64,000 nucleotides of DNA from Clostridia bacterium (GCA_910574475.1 CAJTAT010000004.1:310001-374000), one strand, 5' to 3'; counted from the stretch's first letter, positions 1-8,528 are shown. Numbers and translations are program-made. The notes: generated from the letters alone by a model not told the origin.

Positions 1-1
1 C

Positions 2-787
2 AGGGGGTTGGAAGAAGCCAGGGGAGAATACATTTTTTTTGCGGACAGTGATGATTATGTAGAGCCTTTTATTTTAAGTGAACTTTTAAAGGGAATGGAA
101 TCTGCAGATTTTGTGATCTGTGGGTTTCATCACCATTATATAGGAAAAGATGTGCTGAAAGTGCCTTCTGTGTCAGGGCAGACAAAAAAGGAAGATTTTC
201 TCTCCCTCTATGGACAAGGATATCTGAATATGCCCTGGAACAAGCTGTTCAAAAGAGAACTGACAGGGCGCTTTGACGAGAGGTTAAGCCTGGGTGAGGA
301 TCTCCTGTTTAATCTGGATTATTTGAGCAGAGCCCAAAGGATCTATGTAGTGGCAAAGCCGCTGTATCATTACATTCAGAATGATACAGGGAATACCCTG
401 TCCAGTATGCGGCGGGATGATAAGCTTGAGCTGGCAAAGCGGATCTGGCGGGAGACTTCTGAATTTTATCAAAATTTGACTGGAACACAGGATGAGAGCG
501 GGGTTATCAATGCCCGTTTGATTCAGGAAGTATTGGATGATGTGGAAAGCCTGCCTTTTGACAAAAGCCGGACAAAGAGAGAAAAGCTGGCAGTCATAGA
601 AGGCTACTGCTCTGACCAGGAACTACAGGATGTGGGAAGCTGTGTAAACATGAAAGCGCTGGACTATCGTGCGATTCACTTTTGTATGCGCAGAAAGTGG
701 AAGCATTTGACCTATCTATTGTGTGTGCTGCGGGGAATACTTGTTCAGATGAGGCGGAAGAATCTGGAAAAAGAAGGCCGGAGATAA
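2..787 (+). CDS. Family 2 glycosyltransferase, 5' end outside the window
   Basis: The reading frame is open from the window edge, so this is the C-terminal 261 residues of a longer protein. The first residues visible contain AR-GEYIFFADSDDY, which is the acceptor/metal-binding DxD region of GT2 (GT-A fold) enzymes; a family member would have roughly 80-90 residues before it with the nucleotide-sugar binding motif. The TTG at position 8 is internal, not a start. It is followed at 12 bp by another GT2 gene on the same strand, so it belongs to a surface-glycan operon. The sugar donor and acceptor cannot be told from sequence. Confidence 0.85.
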   Translation, partial: RGLEEARGEYIFFADSDDYVEPFILSELLKGMESADFVICGFHHHYIGKDVLKVPSVSGQTKKEDFLSLYGQGYLNMPWNKLFKRELTGRFDERLSLGEDLLFNLDYLSRAQRIYVVAKPLYHYIQNDTGNTLSSMRRDDKLELAKRIWRETSEFYQNLTGTQDESGVINARLIQEVLDDVESLPFDKSRTKREKLAVIEGYCSDQELQDVGSCVNMKALDYRAIHFCMRRKWKHLTYLLCVLRGILVQMRRKNLEKEGRR

Positions 788-798
788 GGAGAGAAACA

Positions 799-1803
799 TT
801 GAAAAATAGAGAAAGAGATGGAATAGACAGAAAGGACTTGATCTCAGTCATTATTCCAGTCTACCAGGTAGAAAAATATCTTCAGCGCTGTATGGATTCT
901 GTTTTGGCTCAGACTTATGAGAAAATGGAGATTATTCTAGTGGAGGACGGTTCCCCGGACGGCTGCCCGGCTATCTGCGACGCGTATGCAAAAAAGGATT
1001 CCCGGGTGACAGTGATTCATCAGAAAAATGCAGGTCTTTCCGGCGCTAGAAATACGGGAATTGAATTGGCAGGAGGAAATTATCTGGCCTTTGTAGATTC
1101 CGATGATTATCTGGCGCCAGATTATCTGGAACAATTGTACGAGGCGTGCGTTAAGACTGACAGTGATATGAGTGTCTGCCGCTGGGAGTATGTGAAGGGA
1201 GAGGCCATTCCAGAGAGAGGAAATGGTGAAATAAAAGTGTTTACGGGGCGACAGATGATGGGGAACTTTTATGTTCCCGATGGAGCTTACTTTGTAGTGG
1301 CCTGGAACAAATTATATAAGCGGGAATTGTTTGAAGAGATTCGCTATCCGATGGGAAGGATTCACGAGGACGAGGCCACAACCTACAAGATATACGATAA
1401 AGTTTCTAAAGCTGCCTATGTAGATCGCTCCCTGTATGGGTATTTTGTGGCCCCCTCCAGTATTACCCGGGGATTTAATCCAAGGCGTCTGGACTGGGTG
1501 AGGGCTGTGGCAGAGCGGATCGACTTTTTTGAGGAAAAAGGATATAAAGAGCTGATGGTGCCGGCATTACAGGCTTTTGCGGATGGAAGTATTGATATTT
1601 ACTTTGGACTTCGGGATCATTTGCCAGAGAGCAAGAAAGAACAGGAGTGGATACGTGGGCTGATTCGCCAGGGACTTACCCGGGTGAAAGCTTACGGGAG
1701 ATTTCCACTGCGCACGAGAATCGGTTATTGGCTATTTCTGGATGTTCCGGGAATCTATCGAAAGCTATTAAATCAGGTGAAGAGTGAAAATGGAAAACAG
1801 TAA
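799..1803 (+). CDS. Family 2 glycosyltransferase
   Basis: 334-residue GT2 enzyme, predicted to transfer a sugar from a nucleotide donor to a growing surface glycan at the inner face of the membrane. It has the N-terminal SVIIPVYQVEKYLQRCMDS nucleotide-binding motif, EDGSPDG, and the catalytic-region FVDSDDY with A-R-N-T-G-I just before it. I chose the TTG at 799 because AAGGAGAG precedes it by about 6 bases; a longer frame reaching back to 682 would overlap the upstream gene by 106 bases and has no conserved residues. No membrane segments are evident. Specificity unknown. Confidence 0.88.
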   Translation: MKNRERDGIDRKDLISVIIPVYQVEKYLQRCMDSVLAQTYEKMEIILVEDGSPDGCPAICDAYAKKDSRVTVIHQKNAGLSGARNTGIELAGGNYLAFVDSDDYLAPDYLEQLYEACVKTDSDMSVCRWEYVKGEAIPERGNGEIKVFTGRQMMGNFYVPDGAYFVVAWNKLYKRELFEEIRYPMGRIHEDEATTYKIYDKVSKAAYVDRSLYGYFVAPSSITRGFNPRRLDWVRAVAERIDFFEEKGYKELMVPALQAFADGSIDIYFGLRDHLPESKKEQEWIRGLIRQGLTRVKAYGRFPLRTRIGYWLFLDVPGIYRKLLNQVKSENGKQ

Positions 1804-2863
1804 TTGTAAGCTCAGTGTCATCGTACCAGTCTACAATGTGGAAAGATATCTAAAGCGCTGTGTAGACAGTCTTTTGGCACAGACAGAAGAAAATTTGGAG
1901 ATTATCCTGGTAGATGACGGCTCCACAGACCGTTCTGGGGCACTGTGTGATGAATATGCGCAAAGAGAATCACGGATCAGGGTACATCACAAGGAGAATG
2001 GCGGTCTGACCTCCGCCTGGAAGGCTGGGATGGAGCTGGCCCAGGGAAACTATGTGGGATTTGTGGACAGCGATGACTGGATTGATAAAGAGATGTATGA
2101 GCGGATGCTAAAGATGGCTCAGAGAGAGGATGCAGATATGGTAGTCTGCGGCCTAGTCTTTGATTTTGAAGATCCTAAGATTCCCAAGCGCGAGGAGATC
2201 TCCAACTTTAAGGAGGAAGTCTATGATCGAAAGGCTTTGGAGGCCTTATTTCCCAGGCTGCTCAATGATGGCTGCTTTTTTGGACGGACATTGCAGCCGG
2301 CCCGGGTGACGAAGCTGTTTCGCACAGAACTAATTCGGGAAAATATGAAGTTCTGTGACGAGAGGGTAGCTTTGGGCGAGGACATGCAGATTACGTTTCC
2401 AGCCCTTCTGGATACACAAAAGCTCTGTGTGATCAAAGATTTCTATCCCTACCATTACTGGATCAACAATCACTCTATTACCGGGAAATATGACAGAGAT
2501 TATATGGACAAGGTTAAGCTTTTAGCAGAGCGCCTCCAGACGATCAGCCAGGAGAAGCAAGTCTATGATTTTATCCCTCAGATACGCAATGATTTCCTGA
2601 GCATGTCAGTGCTGGCTGTGAAAAATGAAATTTACCGGAATTACACAGCAGGGAAAAAGGCTGTCACAGAAAATGTGAGACGTATCTGTGAGGATCCACA
2701 GGTGCGGGAGGCTTTGAAAAACCATACCATGGATAAATTGTCCCTGTCTATTCGGCTGTATCTATGGCTCATGGAAAAGGGGCATTACAGTCTGTGCTAC
2801 TGGCTGGTGCTGGTCTTCTTTAAAGTTCATTATTATTTGGGGCGGGAGTATAAGAGGCAGTAA
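1790..2863 (+). CDS. Family 2 glycosyltransferase
   Basis: 357-residue GT2 enzyme, closely similar in layout to the gene before it: SVIVPVYNVERYLKRCVDS, then VDDGSTDRSG, then FVDSDDWID. The ATG at 1790 follows the purine-rich stretch AGGTGAAGAG and overlaps the upstream stop codon by 14 bases, so the two are translationally coupled; a GTG at 1784 is the alternative. The gene ends the first glycosyltransferase operon; what follows is base-compositionally different DNA. Tandem similar GT2 genes often add successive sugars of one repeat unit, but acceptor and donor are unknown. Confidence 0.88.
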   Translation: MENSNCKLSVIVPVYNVERYLKRCVDSLLAQTEENLEIILVDDGSTDRSGALCDEYAQRESRIRVHHKENGGLTSAWKAGMELAQGNYVGFVDSDDWIDKEMYERMLKMAQREDADMVVCGLVFDFEDPKIPKREEISNFKEEVYDRKALEALFPRLLNDGCFFGRTLQPARVTKLFRTELIRENMKFCDERVALGEDMQITFPALLDTQKLCVIKDFYPYHYWINNHSITGKYDRDYMDKVKLLAERLQTISQEKQVYDFIPQIRNDFLSMSVLAVKNEIYRNYTAGKKAVTENVRRICEDPQVREALKNHTMDKLSLSIRLYLWLMEKGHYSLCYWLVLVFFKVHYYLGREYKRQ

Positions 2864-2907
2864 AAAAGAGATGCCGAGATTAATAAAAATGTGAAGTAAT
2901 ATTTTAA

Positions 2908-2923
2908 AATACTATAAAAAAGA
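2908..2923 (+). repeat. 16-bp direct repeat, left copy
   Basis: AATACTATAAAAAAGA occurs here and again at 4098-4113, on either side of the A+T-rich gene 2991-4049. The copies are identical over 16 bases. They could be insertion footprints of the foreign-looking gene or simply shared promoter/leader sequence. Confidence 0.5.
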
Positions 2924-2955
2924 GGAATAACCTGTCCATATTTAGAAATATATGC

Positions 2956-2961
2956 TATAAT
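2956..2961 (+). promoter_or_regulatory. Extended -10 promoter element for the A+T-rich gene
   Basis: TATAAT preceded by TGC (an extended -10) lies 30 bases before the ATG at 2991. No good -35 is seen. AAAGGG about 10 bases before the ATG serves as a mediocre ribosome site. Confidence 0.45.
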
Positions 2962-2990
2962 TTGTAAAATAGGTAAAGGGATTCTAGAAT

Positions 2991-4049
2991 ATGGGCAATA
3001 AAAAACAAAAAGGTGATAAAAATATAGTTTTCATTGGAAGTATTATTATACTTATTGGACTTATAATATTTATAATTGCATTATGGGGGACAAATGTCTA
3101 TGAAGCAATTGAAAATAATAGATGTTATATGATAATATTTAATTTTATCGCAGATATAGGAAAGACAATTATGACTGTAGGTGCAGGAACTGTACTATAT
3201 AGCTATTATGATTTTGTAAATTATATAAAGAAAATATTGATTAATATAGTAATAGAAAATAATTATGTAGATGATTTGTCAGATGATAAAAAGCGTGAAA
3301 TTATATCAAGATTAGAGAAGCAAGTGATATATGGATATGAAATCTCTGATGAAAATACTTTATACGATTTTGTGAATAAAGAGATTCAAAGCTTAGTTAA
3401 AAATATTCATTATGAATCTATGTCTTTAAATATTAATTGTAGATTATCAGAACAAAATAAAATAGAGAAAGATTTTATTAGAGAATTTGTCTGTAATTTT
3501 GATGTAAATCAAGAATATGAAATTGATCTTGCATTTATGACAAAATGTTCCTTTGTAAAAAATGATGAGATAAAAACCCCATTTGTAATAGAAGAATTTC
3601 AAATAAATGGGAAAAATTTAATAAATGAAATTGAAATGAAGTGTTCAGAAAAAGATGGAGCTGAAAATAGCGTTGACACTTATACAACTACATACTATTA
3701 TGATTTTAAAAATGATAATTTAAGAAAAGCTAAGAATTATATTGAAAACAAAGATAAAAACATAGTAAAAATTTTTATAAAGTACAAAACAGTTGTTCCA
3801 ATAGAAGATAATGCTTTAGCATATCGTGTATATGTTCCATGTAAAAAATTTGATGCTATTTTAGTATATGATGAAAATATTAAAGAAGTTTTTACGGATA
3901 TTTTTGCATTTAAAGATAGGAAACTAAATGATAGAAAATTAGATACGAACAGAGTTTCTTATAGTCAGAATAGAAACTGTATCAGTGTTTCCTTTAAAGA
4001 CTGGATTTTACCAGGAGATGGGATTATGTATATCTTTAGTATTAAATAA
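2991..4049 (+). CDS. Unknown two-TM membrane protein with large soluble domain, foreign composition
   Basis: 352 residues that I do not recognise. Residues about 13-35 form a strong membrane segment (IVFIGSIIILIGLIIFIIAL) and about 48-75 a second, weaker one; the remaining ~270 residues are soluble, rich in Lys, Asn, Ile and Asp, and probably beta-rich near the end. With a short N-terminal cytoplasmic stretch, the soluble part would be in the cytoplasm. Codons are strongly A/T-ending, unlike the flanking genes, and the gene has its own promoter element and a terminator region after it. This points to horizontal acquisition. A cargo or defence-type gene in a glycan locus is possible but unproven. 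Confidence 0.7.
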   Translation: MGNKKQKGDKNIVFIGSIIILIGLIIFIIALWGTNVYEAIENNRCYMIIFNFIADIGKTIMTVGAGTVLYSYYDFVNYIKKILINIVIENNYVDDLSDDKKREIISRLEKQVIYGYEISDENTLYDFVNKEIQSLVKNIHYESMSLNINCRLSEQNKIEKDFIREFVCNFDVNQEYEIDLAFMTKCSFVKNDEIKTPFVIEEFQINGKNLINEIEMKCSEKDGAENSVDTYTTTYYYDFKNDNLRKAKNYIENKDKNIVKIFIKYKTVVPIEDNALAYRVYVPCKKFDAILVYDENIKEVFTDIFAFKDRKLNDRKLDTNRVSYSQNRNCISVSFKDWILPGDGIMYIFSIK

Positions 4050-4097
4050 ATTTTTAAGAAAAATTAAGTTGAAATCCATGGAGAAGTGGAGTATTAT

Positions 4098-4113
4098 AAT
4101 ACTATAAAAAAGA
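4098..4113 (+). repeat. 16-bp direct repeat, right copy
   Basis: Identical to 2908-2923. It overlaps a promoter-like TATAAT and precedes the short frame 4131-4172. Confidence 0.5.
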
Positions 4114-4130
4114 AGTGGGGAAGGATGCAA

Positions 4131-4172
4131 ATGAAAATAAAAAAGGAATTTGGCGAGCGTCAGGATGCTTAA
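4131..4172 (+). pseudogene. Possible 5' remnant of a lost gene
   Basis: A 13-residue frame (MKIKKEFGERQDA) has a good ribosome site (GGGGAAGG) and upstream promoter-like A+T-rich DNA but stops at once. It looks like the first codons of a gene whose remainder was deleted, perhaps when the neighbouring gene arrived. Could also be chance; too short to classify. Confidence 0.25.
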
Positions 4173-4202
4173 TTTTTACTAAGTAAAAATATGATAAAAG
4201 AG

Positions 4203-4245
4203 ATGCCACAAAATTACTTCAATTTAGTAATTTTGTGGCATTTTT
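4203..4245. terminator. Bidirectional-looking intrinsic terminator
   Basis: A perfect 15-bp inverted repeat (ATGCCACAAAATTAC and its complement, 9-base loop) is followed on the plus strand by TTTTT. It lies between the convergent A+T-rich gene region and the ABC operon stop at 4249. On the minus strand the tail is CTCTTTTA, so it can serve both directions. Confidence 0.8.
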
Positions 4246-4248
4246 AAA

Positions 4249-5046
4249 TTATTCCGACAACAAAATGCGATCATTATCAAGCTCCTGCCCTGTACCAGCC
4301 TTAAAGCGGGCCAATAGATCTTCCACGGTCAGGTGAGAGCGTTCCTCGCCTTCCACATCCAGCACAATATTTCCATCAGCCATGAGGAAAGTACGATTTC
4401 CCAGCTCCAATGCCTGCTTCATATTGTGTGTGATCATCAGACAAGTAATGTGCTCTCGAGCCACAATGTCACGGGTAAGTGCAAGCACCTTTTCTGCTGT
4501 ACCCGGGTCCAGGGCAGCCGTGTGTTCATCCAACAACAAAAGCTTTGGTGGAACGACGGTAGCCATCAGAAGGGTCAGGGCCTGGCGCTGTCCACCGGAT
4601 AAGAGACCTACAGGCTGCCTCATTCGATTCTCAAGGCCCATTTCAAGGAGTGCAAGCTTTTCCTGAAAGAAGGCTTTGTCTTTTTTGGAAATGCGGCTAA
4701 AGGAATTTGTCTTTACATTGCGAAGATAAGCCAGTGCAAGATTTTCCTCTATGGTCATATTAGGTGCTGTTCCCTTTAAGGGATCCTGGAACAGACGACC
4801 AATAGAACGGCTGCGTTTATGCTCTGGGAGAAAGGTAATATCTTTCCCGGCCAGTACGATGGATCCTTCGTCTATATAGAAGACTCCCGCAATGGCATTG
4901 AACAGAGTGGATTTTCCAGCTCCATTGGAACCGATAATTGTGATAAAGTCTCCCTCATTCAGATGAAGAGACAGGCCAGAGATAGCTGTCTTGGCGTTGA
5001 CAGTTCCGGGATTAAAGGTCTTAGAAATATTTTGGATATCCAGCAT
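4249..5046 (-). CDS. trpZ: ABC importer ATPase, tryptophan-type (TrpZ-like)
   Basis: 265-residue ATP-binding subunit that powers the importer encoded by the two genes upstream. Seen: Walker A GSNGAGKST, signature LSGGQRQAL, Walker B followed by DEHTAALDP. DEHTA rather than DEPTA is typical of the importer families that pair with PF04392-type binding proteins. The ATG at 5046 follows AAAGGGGGAAAC and starts 1 base after the permease stop; a longer frame to 5124 would overlap the permease by 77 bases and is rejected. Third gene of the T-box operon. The tryptophan assignment rests on the leader's UGG specifier, not on this protein. Confidence 0.85.
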   Translation of the reverse strand: MLDIQNISKTFNPGTVNAKTAISGLSLHLNEGDFITIIGSNGAGKSTLFNAIAGVFYIDEGSIVLAGKDITFLPEHKRSRSIGRLFQDPLKGTAPNMTIEENLALAYLRNVKTNSFSRISKKDKAFFQEKLALLEMGLENRMRQPVGLLSGGQRQALTLLMATVVPPKLLLLDEHTAALDPGTAEKVLALTRDIVAREHITCLMITHNMKQALELGNRTFLMADGNIVLDVEGEERSHLTVEDLLARFKAGTGQELDNDRILLSE

Positions 5047-5047
5047 A

Positions 5048-5956
5048 TCAGTTTCCCCCTTTCCTGGAAGCTGCCATTTTCCGTTTCTGAAATGCAAACC
5101 ATTCTTTGATGGTAGGGAAGGCAATGGCCAAGGCTACAACAATGGCTGTAATAAGCCGTAACCCCTGAACGGGAACAATTTTCGTATAGAGAACAATGGC
5201 ATAAATTAACCGATAGATAATAGAGCCTGTGACAGAGGCAATGGCTCCTTTGATAATGGTGCGCCGCCCTAAAATCGTCTCACCAATAATCAGGCAGGCA
5301 AGGCCAATGACTACAATACCAGTTCCTCCATTGATGTCCGCGGTATTTTGATACTGTCCTACCATAGCGCCGGAGAGTGCCGTCAGAGCATTGGAAATAC
5401 AGAGCCCTACAGTAATGGTAAAGGCGGGATTGATGGAAGAGGCGCGTACCATATCCATGTTGTCTCCAGTAGCCCGAATGGACAAACCAAGACGGGTCTT
5501 GAGAAACAGAACCAGCAAAATACCAGCCAGAATTGTGACAAATGCGGCTAATACTACTTCATACCAGTCTCCTCCAATTCCAGTATTGTGAAACAGAGTG
5601 AACAAAGTATCTGTTTTCAAGAGACTTACATTTGCGCTCCATCCCATAATCATAAGGTTGATGGTGTACAATCCTGTGTTGGTGACAATCCCTGCCAGAA
5701 TGGAGGGCACGCCCAGACGAGTTTGAAGAAATGCTGTAACAAATCCGGCCGCCATGCCTGCAATCAAAGCAGCAGGAACAGCCAGAATAGGATGGCCGGC
5801 CGCCGCCATCGTTACAGATACAGCAGCACCCAGTACAAAACCGCCGTCTGTGGTCAGATCAGCGATATCCAGTACACGGTAACTTAAAAATAGTGCCATT
5901 GCAACAAGTGCGTAGAGAAAGCCCAGTTCCAGGGCTGTTTGCAAAATATAGAGCAA
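5048..5956 (-). CDS. trpY: ABC importer permease, tryptophan-type (TrpY-like)
   Basis: 302-residue integral membrane subunit with about eight hydrophobic segments and no soluble domain, of the branched-chain-amino-acid/TrpY-like permease class (DLTTDGGFVLGAAVSV near residue 35 is characteristic). It forms the membrane channel with TrpZ. Start is TTG at 5956, 9 bases after GGAGG. The 128-bp gap to the binding-protein gene upstream is filled by a structured repeat element (5978-6086), so expression of this gene and the ATPase may differ from that of the binding protein. Confidence 0.85.
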   Translation of the reverse strand: MLYILQTALELGFLYALVAMALFLSYRVLDIADLTTDGGFVLGAAVSVTMAAAGHPILAVPAALIAGMAAGFVTAFLQTRLGVPSILAGIVTNTGLYTINLMIMGWSANVSLLKTDTLFTLFHNTGIGGDWYEVVLAAFVTILAGILLVLFLKTRLGLSIRATGDNMDMVRASSINPAFTITVGLCISNALTALSGAMVGQYQNTADINGGTGIVVIGLACLIIGETILGRRTIIKGAIASVTGSIIYRLIYAIVLYTKIVPVQGLRLITAIVVALAIAFPTIKEWFAFQKRKMAASRKGGN

Positions 5957-5977
5957 GGGAAAGGTCCTCCTAATTTA

Positions 5978-6086
5978 AAGTTCCGCTCTGACCCTCCCAG
6001 TACACGGAGGTCTAGAACGAATGTATGAATGTGAAAAAGCTGCGTTCATCATTCGTTCAGTGCACTGAAAGGGCCTGCGGCTGATT
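5978..6086 (-). repeat. Structured intercistronic element, copy A
   Basis: A long imperfect inverted repeat occupies the whole gap between the binding-protein stop and the permease ribosome site. Paired segments (plus coordinates): CCGC 5983-5986 with 6077-6080; CAGTACAC 5998-6005 with GTGCACTG 6060-6067; GAACGAATG 6015-6023 with CATTCGTTC 6050-6058. In transcript sense the apical part contains ACGCAGCTTTT. It aligns end to end with the element at 39448-39554: same ends (AATCAGC... and ...GCGGAACTT), same apical loop, different but compensated stems. No U-tract follows, so it is not an ordinary terminator. Confidence 0.7.
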
Positions 6087-7158
6087 AATCTTCTGTGGTG
6101 GTGACTTCCACTACTTCGCCCATATCAGAAAATACAGAGTAGTCAATGCTTAAAGCAGAAGCAGTCTCAGTGTTTACGGTGATGATGCCGCCTTCTGTCA
6201 GATAATAGTCATCCATATCTGCCATTCCTTCTGTGATTGCAGAGTAGGCAAGATCAGCAGTTTTGGTTCCCAGATCTGTGTAATTGACACCGCAGGTAGT
6301 AAATGCGCCATTGCGCACAAAAGAATCGGCTCCTGTGTAGTGGGGAATTCCTGCGGCTGCCAGATCTTCGTAGATAGCAAGCTCTGCAGACATAATCACA
6401 TTATCGGTAGGAGTAAAGATAGCATCCACACCTTCGGCAATCAAGGCAGAGGCAGCGGAAATGACTTCGTCATTGGTAGCGGCAGTCTGCTCTGTGTATG
6501 AGATTCCCTTGTCATCCAGATATGCCTTTGCATCTGCAATCGGGGTAACAGAGTTTGGCTCGGACAGAGAGTAAAGGAGGCCAACATTTGCTACATCCGG
6601 GTTCTGGGCAAGCATCATGTCAAAGATAAATGCAGTATTCAGAGCATCGCTGGTTCCTGTCACATAGTCAATACCAGTCAGCTCAGCGGCAGCAGGATCG
6701 GAGATAGCTGCAAATATTACGGGTGTTTGGCTGTCCTCTGCACATACAGTCATGACCTGAGCGGCCAGTGTAGCAATGGGAATAATGGCATCCACGTTGT
6801 CAACGATGGCCTGATCGCCAATCTGCTTCAAAGTAGTCTGATCATTTTGACCGGAATAAAGCTCATGCTCAATGGTGACGCCTTTGTCGGCTGCGATTGC
6901 ATCCAGCTCAGCAATGACTGCATTTGCAATCTCGTCTAAAGAAGCGTGGTCCATCTGCTTAACTACAGCAATTTTATAAACTTCTCCTGTTCCATTAGCG
7001 GTGGATGTCTCTTCTTGCGATTCTGCATCTTCGGTAGTATTCGCTGGATTCTGTGGGGGAGCCTCTTCTCCCTTGGAGGAGGAACAGCCCATCATAGACA
7101 GGGTCATCATAGTTGCACAACCTAAGGCTAACAGTTTCTTTAATGTCTCTTTTTTCAT
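6085..7158 (-). CDS. trpX: ABC importer substrate-binding lipoprotein, tryptophan-type (TrpX-like)
   Basis: 357 residues. A lipoprotein signal (hydrophobic run ending MMGCSSS, lipid-modified Cys about residue 25) is followed by an acidic Ser/Glu/Thr linker and a two-lobed periplasmic-binding fold starting at YKIAVVKQMDHASLDEI. This is the PF04392 (ABC_sub_bind) family that pairs with TrpY/TrpZ. It captures substrate outside the cell and delivers it to the permease. First gene after the T-box leader, whose UGG specifier makes tryptophan (or an indole relative) the likely substrate. Some family members bind tyrosine or other aromatics, so the exact ligand is inferred. Confidence 0.87.
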   Translation of the reverse strand: MKKETLKKLLALGCATMMTLSMMGCSSSKGEEAPPQNPANTTEDAESQEETSTANGTGEVYKIAVVKQMDHASLDEIANAVIAELDAIAADKGVTIEHELYSGQNDQTTLKQIGDQAIVDNVDAIIPIATLAAQVMTVCAEDSQTPVIFAAISDPAAAELTGIDYVTGTSDALNTAFIFDMMLAQNPDVANVGLLYSLSEPNSVTPIADAKAYLDDKGISYTEQTAATNDEVISAASALIAEGVDAIFTPTDNVIMSAELAIYEDLAAAGIPHYTGADSFVRNGAFTTCGVNYTDLGTKTADLAYSAITEGMADMDDYYLTEGGIITVNTETASALSIDYSVFSDMGEVVEVTTTED

Positions 7159-7227
7159 GTCTTAAATCTCCATTTCTTTTTTAGATTCAGGTGGCAGATG
7201 TATGCCAAATCAAGTTTCTATGCGTCT

Positions 7228-7520
7228 CTGCATAAAAAAACGCCTCTGCCCCATAACATGGGACAAAAGCATATACTTCTGCGATACCACCCAAATTGAC
7301 ATTTCCTGCGAAATGTCCACTCGCTACACGTACCATCATACGTGCCCCGATGGATAACGGGTGGGGTCCCGTCGGCCTCTATTTGAAAAGCTTCGTTCAA
7401 AGCCGCCCTCCAAAGTCCATTCGCTGACTGTTCTGCGTCCCGATTCCACCATCCGGGGCTCTCTGTAGCTTCCCATGTGTCAGTTACTATTCTTCTTCAC
7501 AGGTTTTTCATTTATTACGT
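7228..7520 (-). promoter_or_regulatory. T-box riboswitch, Trp specifier (UGG)
   Basis: In transcript order: GAAGAAUAGUAA (AGUA half of the loop E motif of Stem I), the AGAGAGCCCC/GGUGG region, then GCGAAUGGACUUUGGAG, where GAA is followed by the specifier codon UGG (plus positions 7417-7419) and a purine. Then come UUGGGUGGUAUCGCAG, the T-box sequence that binds the uncharged tRNA acceptor end (7279-7293), and the terminator. Known T-box logic: uncharged tRNA-Trp stabilises the antiterminator and turns on the downstream genes when tryptophan is short. The specifier reading is mine from the conserved context. Confidence 0.9.
7234..7270 (-). terminator. T-box leader intrinsic terminator
   Basis: In transcript sense a 13-bp stem, GCUUUUGUCCCAU pairing with AUGGGGCAGAGGC (three G-U pairs, GUU loop), is followed by seven U residues. 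It is mutually exclusive with the antiterminator made from the T-box bases at 7279-7293. Confidence 0.88.
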
Positions 7521-7527
7521 TAGTGGT

Positions 7528-7556
7528 ATTATATGCAGTTGGGGATAGATTGTCAA
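7528..7556 (-). promoter_or_regulatory. Consensus sigma-A promoter of the trp importer leader
   Basis: TTGACA (complement of 7551-7556), a 17-base spacer, then TATAAT (complement of 7528-7533): a perfect match to the housekeeping consensus. Transcription should begin near 7521, just before the T-box Stem I. Confidence 0.9.
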
Positions 7557-7647
7557 CACTTTTTTGAAATTTGTTTCAATATTTAATTAGAAGTTTGATA
7601 AGGGCATAAAAAGAATTCTAAAGGAATAAAAAAGATTGAAGACTCTG

Positions 7648-8427
7648 TCAATCCCCTGCGATCACCCGCTCAATTCCTCTCATATCTGCCGCAATATCCG
7701 TAAAAGAGCTCCAGTAGCTTCCAATCAACTTGTCCGTAAGCGACAGACAGAAAAGATCCAGCAGAGCATCCTGTATCCCTTTCACAGAGTTGCGATTAAG
7801 AGTCCGCTCTTCATTACTCAAAATTTTTCCGGGGAAGGTCTCACGCAGAAGCGCTTCTTCCTCTTTATCATCCGTAGCCAAAAAGAACCGTGTCTTTGGC
7901 ATCTCTTCTAACTCTTTTCTCATCAGAGTAAGAAACTGCTCAGTCGTACTTTTCCCCATAGAAACAGCATTGTCTGTACGTCGTATATGGACGCCTACAC
8001 AGCGCTCTCCAAAGGAGGAAGTGATAGAATCAATGCGAGCCTGCAGTTCATTTACAGGCACATAGAAATGGTAATCCTGGGAAGGATAAAAATGTTCCCA
8101 TGTAAAAATATAGACAGGATTTTTGAGACTTTCGTAAAAGTCCTCATGTAAAACACCATCCGTCTTATTTGCCAAAATATCGTCATTGCCAAATCGCTGC
8201 CTGGCAGTAAGCTGGAGAAATAGTTTGCGGGGATCTATGAGTGATCGTATATTTATGATCTTAATTTCCCTCACTGGCTGAAACAAAGCTTCAAAAGGAC
8301 AATTCAGTTCTGGACACAGATACCAGAGTACAAAAAGCTTTTCCTTTCTTTTCTTCGCCAGTTCCCAAGCCGAATTAATCACCCGCATCCTATTGCATAA
8401 ACCGCCCGAAGGTTGTATTATTAACAT
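7648..8427 (-). CDS. Fucosyltransferase-like protein
   Basis: 259 residues. The N-terminus IIQPSGGLCNRM and the later VGVHIRRTDN (residues about 144-153) and GSYWSSFTDIAA match the layout of the GT11/GT23/NodZ/O-FucT superfamily, where the HxRR arginine contacts GDP-fucose. It would move fucose from GDP-fucose onto a glycan or lipid-linked acceptor in the cytoplasm. It diverges from the GDP-fucose synthesis gene fkp by about 100 bases, which strongly supports the donor. ATG at 8427 follows AAAGGCAG. The family also contains uncharacterised members with other donors, so specificity is inferred. Confidence 0.68.
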   Translation of the reverse strand: MLIIQPSGGLCNRMRVINSAWELAKKRKEKLFVLWYLCPELNCPFEALFQPVREIKIINIRSLIDPRKLFLQLTARQRFGNDDILANKTDGVLHEDFYESLKNPVYIFTWEHFYPSQDYHFYVPVNELQARIDSITSSFGERCVGVHIRRTDNAVSMGKSTTEQFLTLMRKELEEMPKTRFFLATDDKEEEALLRETFPGKILSNEERTLNRNSVKGIQDALLDLFCLSLTDKLIGSYWSSFTDIAADMRGIERVIAGD

Positions 8428-8528
8428 AGTATGGTCTGCCTTTCTCTATGGTAAACCTTTCCATTACCACATAGTTGTTAAAGGTAGTATACCACATTTA
8501 GCCCTATATGAAAACATAGGAGGCAAAT

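Noticed and set aside
7218-7400. Minus-strand 60-residue open frame before the tryptophan importer
   Set aside because: It lies wholly within the T-box leader, whose RNA structure explains the sequence.
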